From the NCBI RefSeq assembly GCF_000239695.1, contig NZ_JH470341.1, forward strand, positions 1 through 15,660: 15,660 bases of DNA. The letters are read 5' to 3'. The notes beneath the pieces were generated by a model. It had not been told where the DNA came from and made no database searches. It worked only from the letters and a program-made list of their open reading frames with translations. The position numbers and the translations under genes were made by a program. Below are positions 15,308 through 15,660 of the stretch, one piece after another. This DNA is from Actinomyces graevenitzii C83. Its GTDB lineage: Bacteria > Actinomycetota > Actinomycetes > Actinomycetales > Actinomycetaceae. Position 1 is the stretch's first letter. The number at the start of each line of letters is the position of its first letter.

Positions 15308-15660
15308 TTTTTGGAGAGTTTGATCCTGGCTCAGGACGAACGCTGGCGGCGTGCTTAACACATGCAAGTCGAACGAAAATACCAAGCTTGCTTGGTTGAT
15401 TAGTGGCGAACGGGTGAGTAACACGTGAGTAACCTGCCCCTTACTTTCCTGGATAACTGCTCGAAAGGGTAGCTAATACGGGATATTCTGGCCTTCCTGC
15501 ATGGGTTGTTTGGAAAGGTTGTTTTTCTGGTAAGGGATGGGCTCGCGGCCTATCAGCTTGTTGGTGGGGTGATGGCCTACCAAGGCTTTGACGGGTAGCC
15601 GGCCTGAGAGGGTGGACGGTCACACTGGGACTGAGATACGGCCCAGACTCCTACGGGAGG
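15308..15660 (+). rRNA. rrs: 16S ribosomal RNA, 5' part
   Basis: The conserved primer region AGAGTTTGATCCTGGCTCAG begins at 15315 (E. coli position 8), so the mature 5' end is about 15308. Conserved GTGGCGAACGGGTGAGTAAC and the window-final ACTCCTACGGGAGG (E. coli about 338-351) confirm the frame. Only about 353 nt are present; the gene runs past the window. The type is high-GC Gram-positive, but I would not name the genus from this alone. Confidence 0.97.

Overview
The window looks like chromosomal DNA from a moderately high-GC actinobacterium, probably in or near the Actinomycetaceae. The support is a 16S rRNA 5' end of actinobacterial type, an actinobacterial rrn leader box, TAnnnT-type -10 boxes, and the gene order infC-rpmI-rplT-(TrmH/SpoU methyltransferase)-pheS-pheT-argR-tyrS. 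I recall the same order from Mycobacterium and other actinobacteria, except that there a full arginine operon sits around argR. Almost all genes are on the + strand. CTA is a very common leucine codon, which is unusual for a high-GC actinobacterium.

Layout. 1-466: 3' end of an IS1249-like (IS256-group) transposase that appears frameshifted near base 40, followed by a strong terminator (524-556). 653-947: promoter and S-box (SAM) riboswitch with a long leader. 948-2156: MetE-like 'core' methionine synthase with all zinc ligands, closed by a hairpin terminator. 2318-6303: four close-packed genes: an unknown protein, an SseB-family protein, an EamA/DMT exporter and an NCS1 nucleobase permease. 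6364-8758: translation operon with a structured leader and attenuator-like hairpin, infC starting at the rare codon ATT, rpmI, rplT, then an rRNA 2'-O-methyltransferase gene that may be leaderless. 8777-12534: pheS-pheT. 12579-13244: strong hairpin and a solitary argR. 13308-14579: tyrS with a very strong terminator. 14580-15307: non-coding, with a degenerate tandem-repeat array, two tandem rrn promoters and the rRNA leader. 15308 onward: 16S rRNA, cut by the window edge.

The genes are mostly housekeeping: initiation factor 3, two ribosomal proteins, two aminoacyl-tRNA synthetases, rRNA and an rRNA-modifying enzyme, with methionine supply under SAM control at the left. No defence system or clearly new multi-gene system was found. 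The points that deserve attention are regulatory or evolutionary: the AUU start and attenuator of infC, the lone argR where an arginine operon is expected, several near-perfect palindromes at promoters, a repeat array upstream of the rrn promoters, and the SAM riboswitch with an unclear expression platform.
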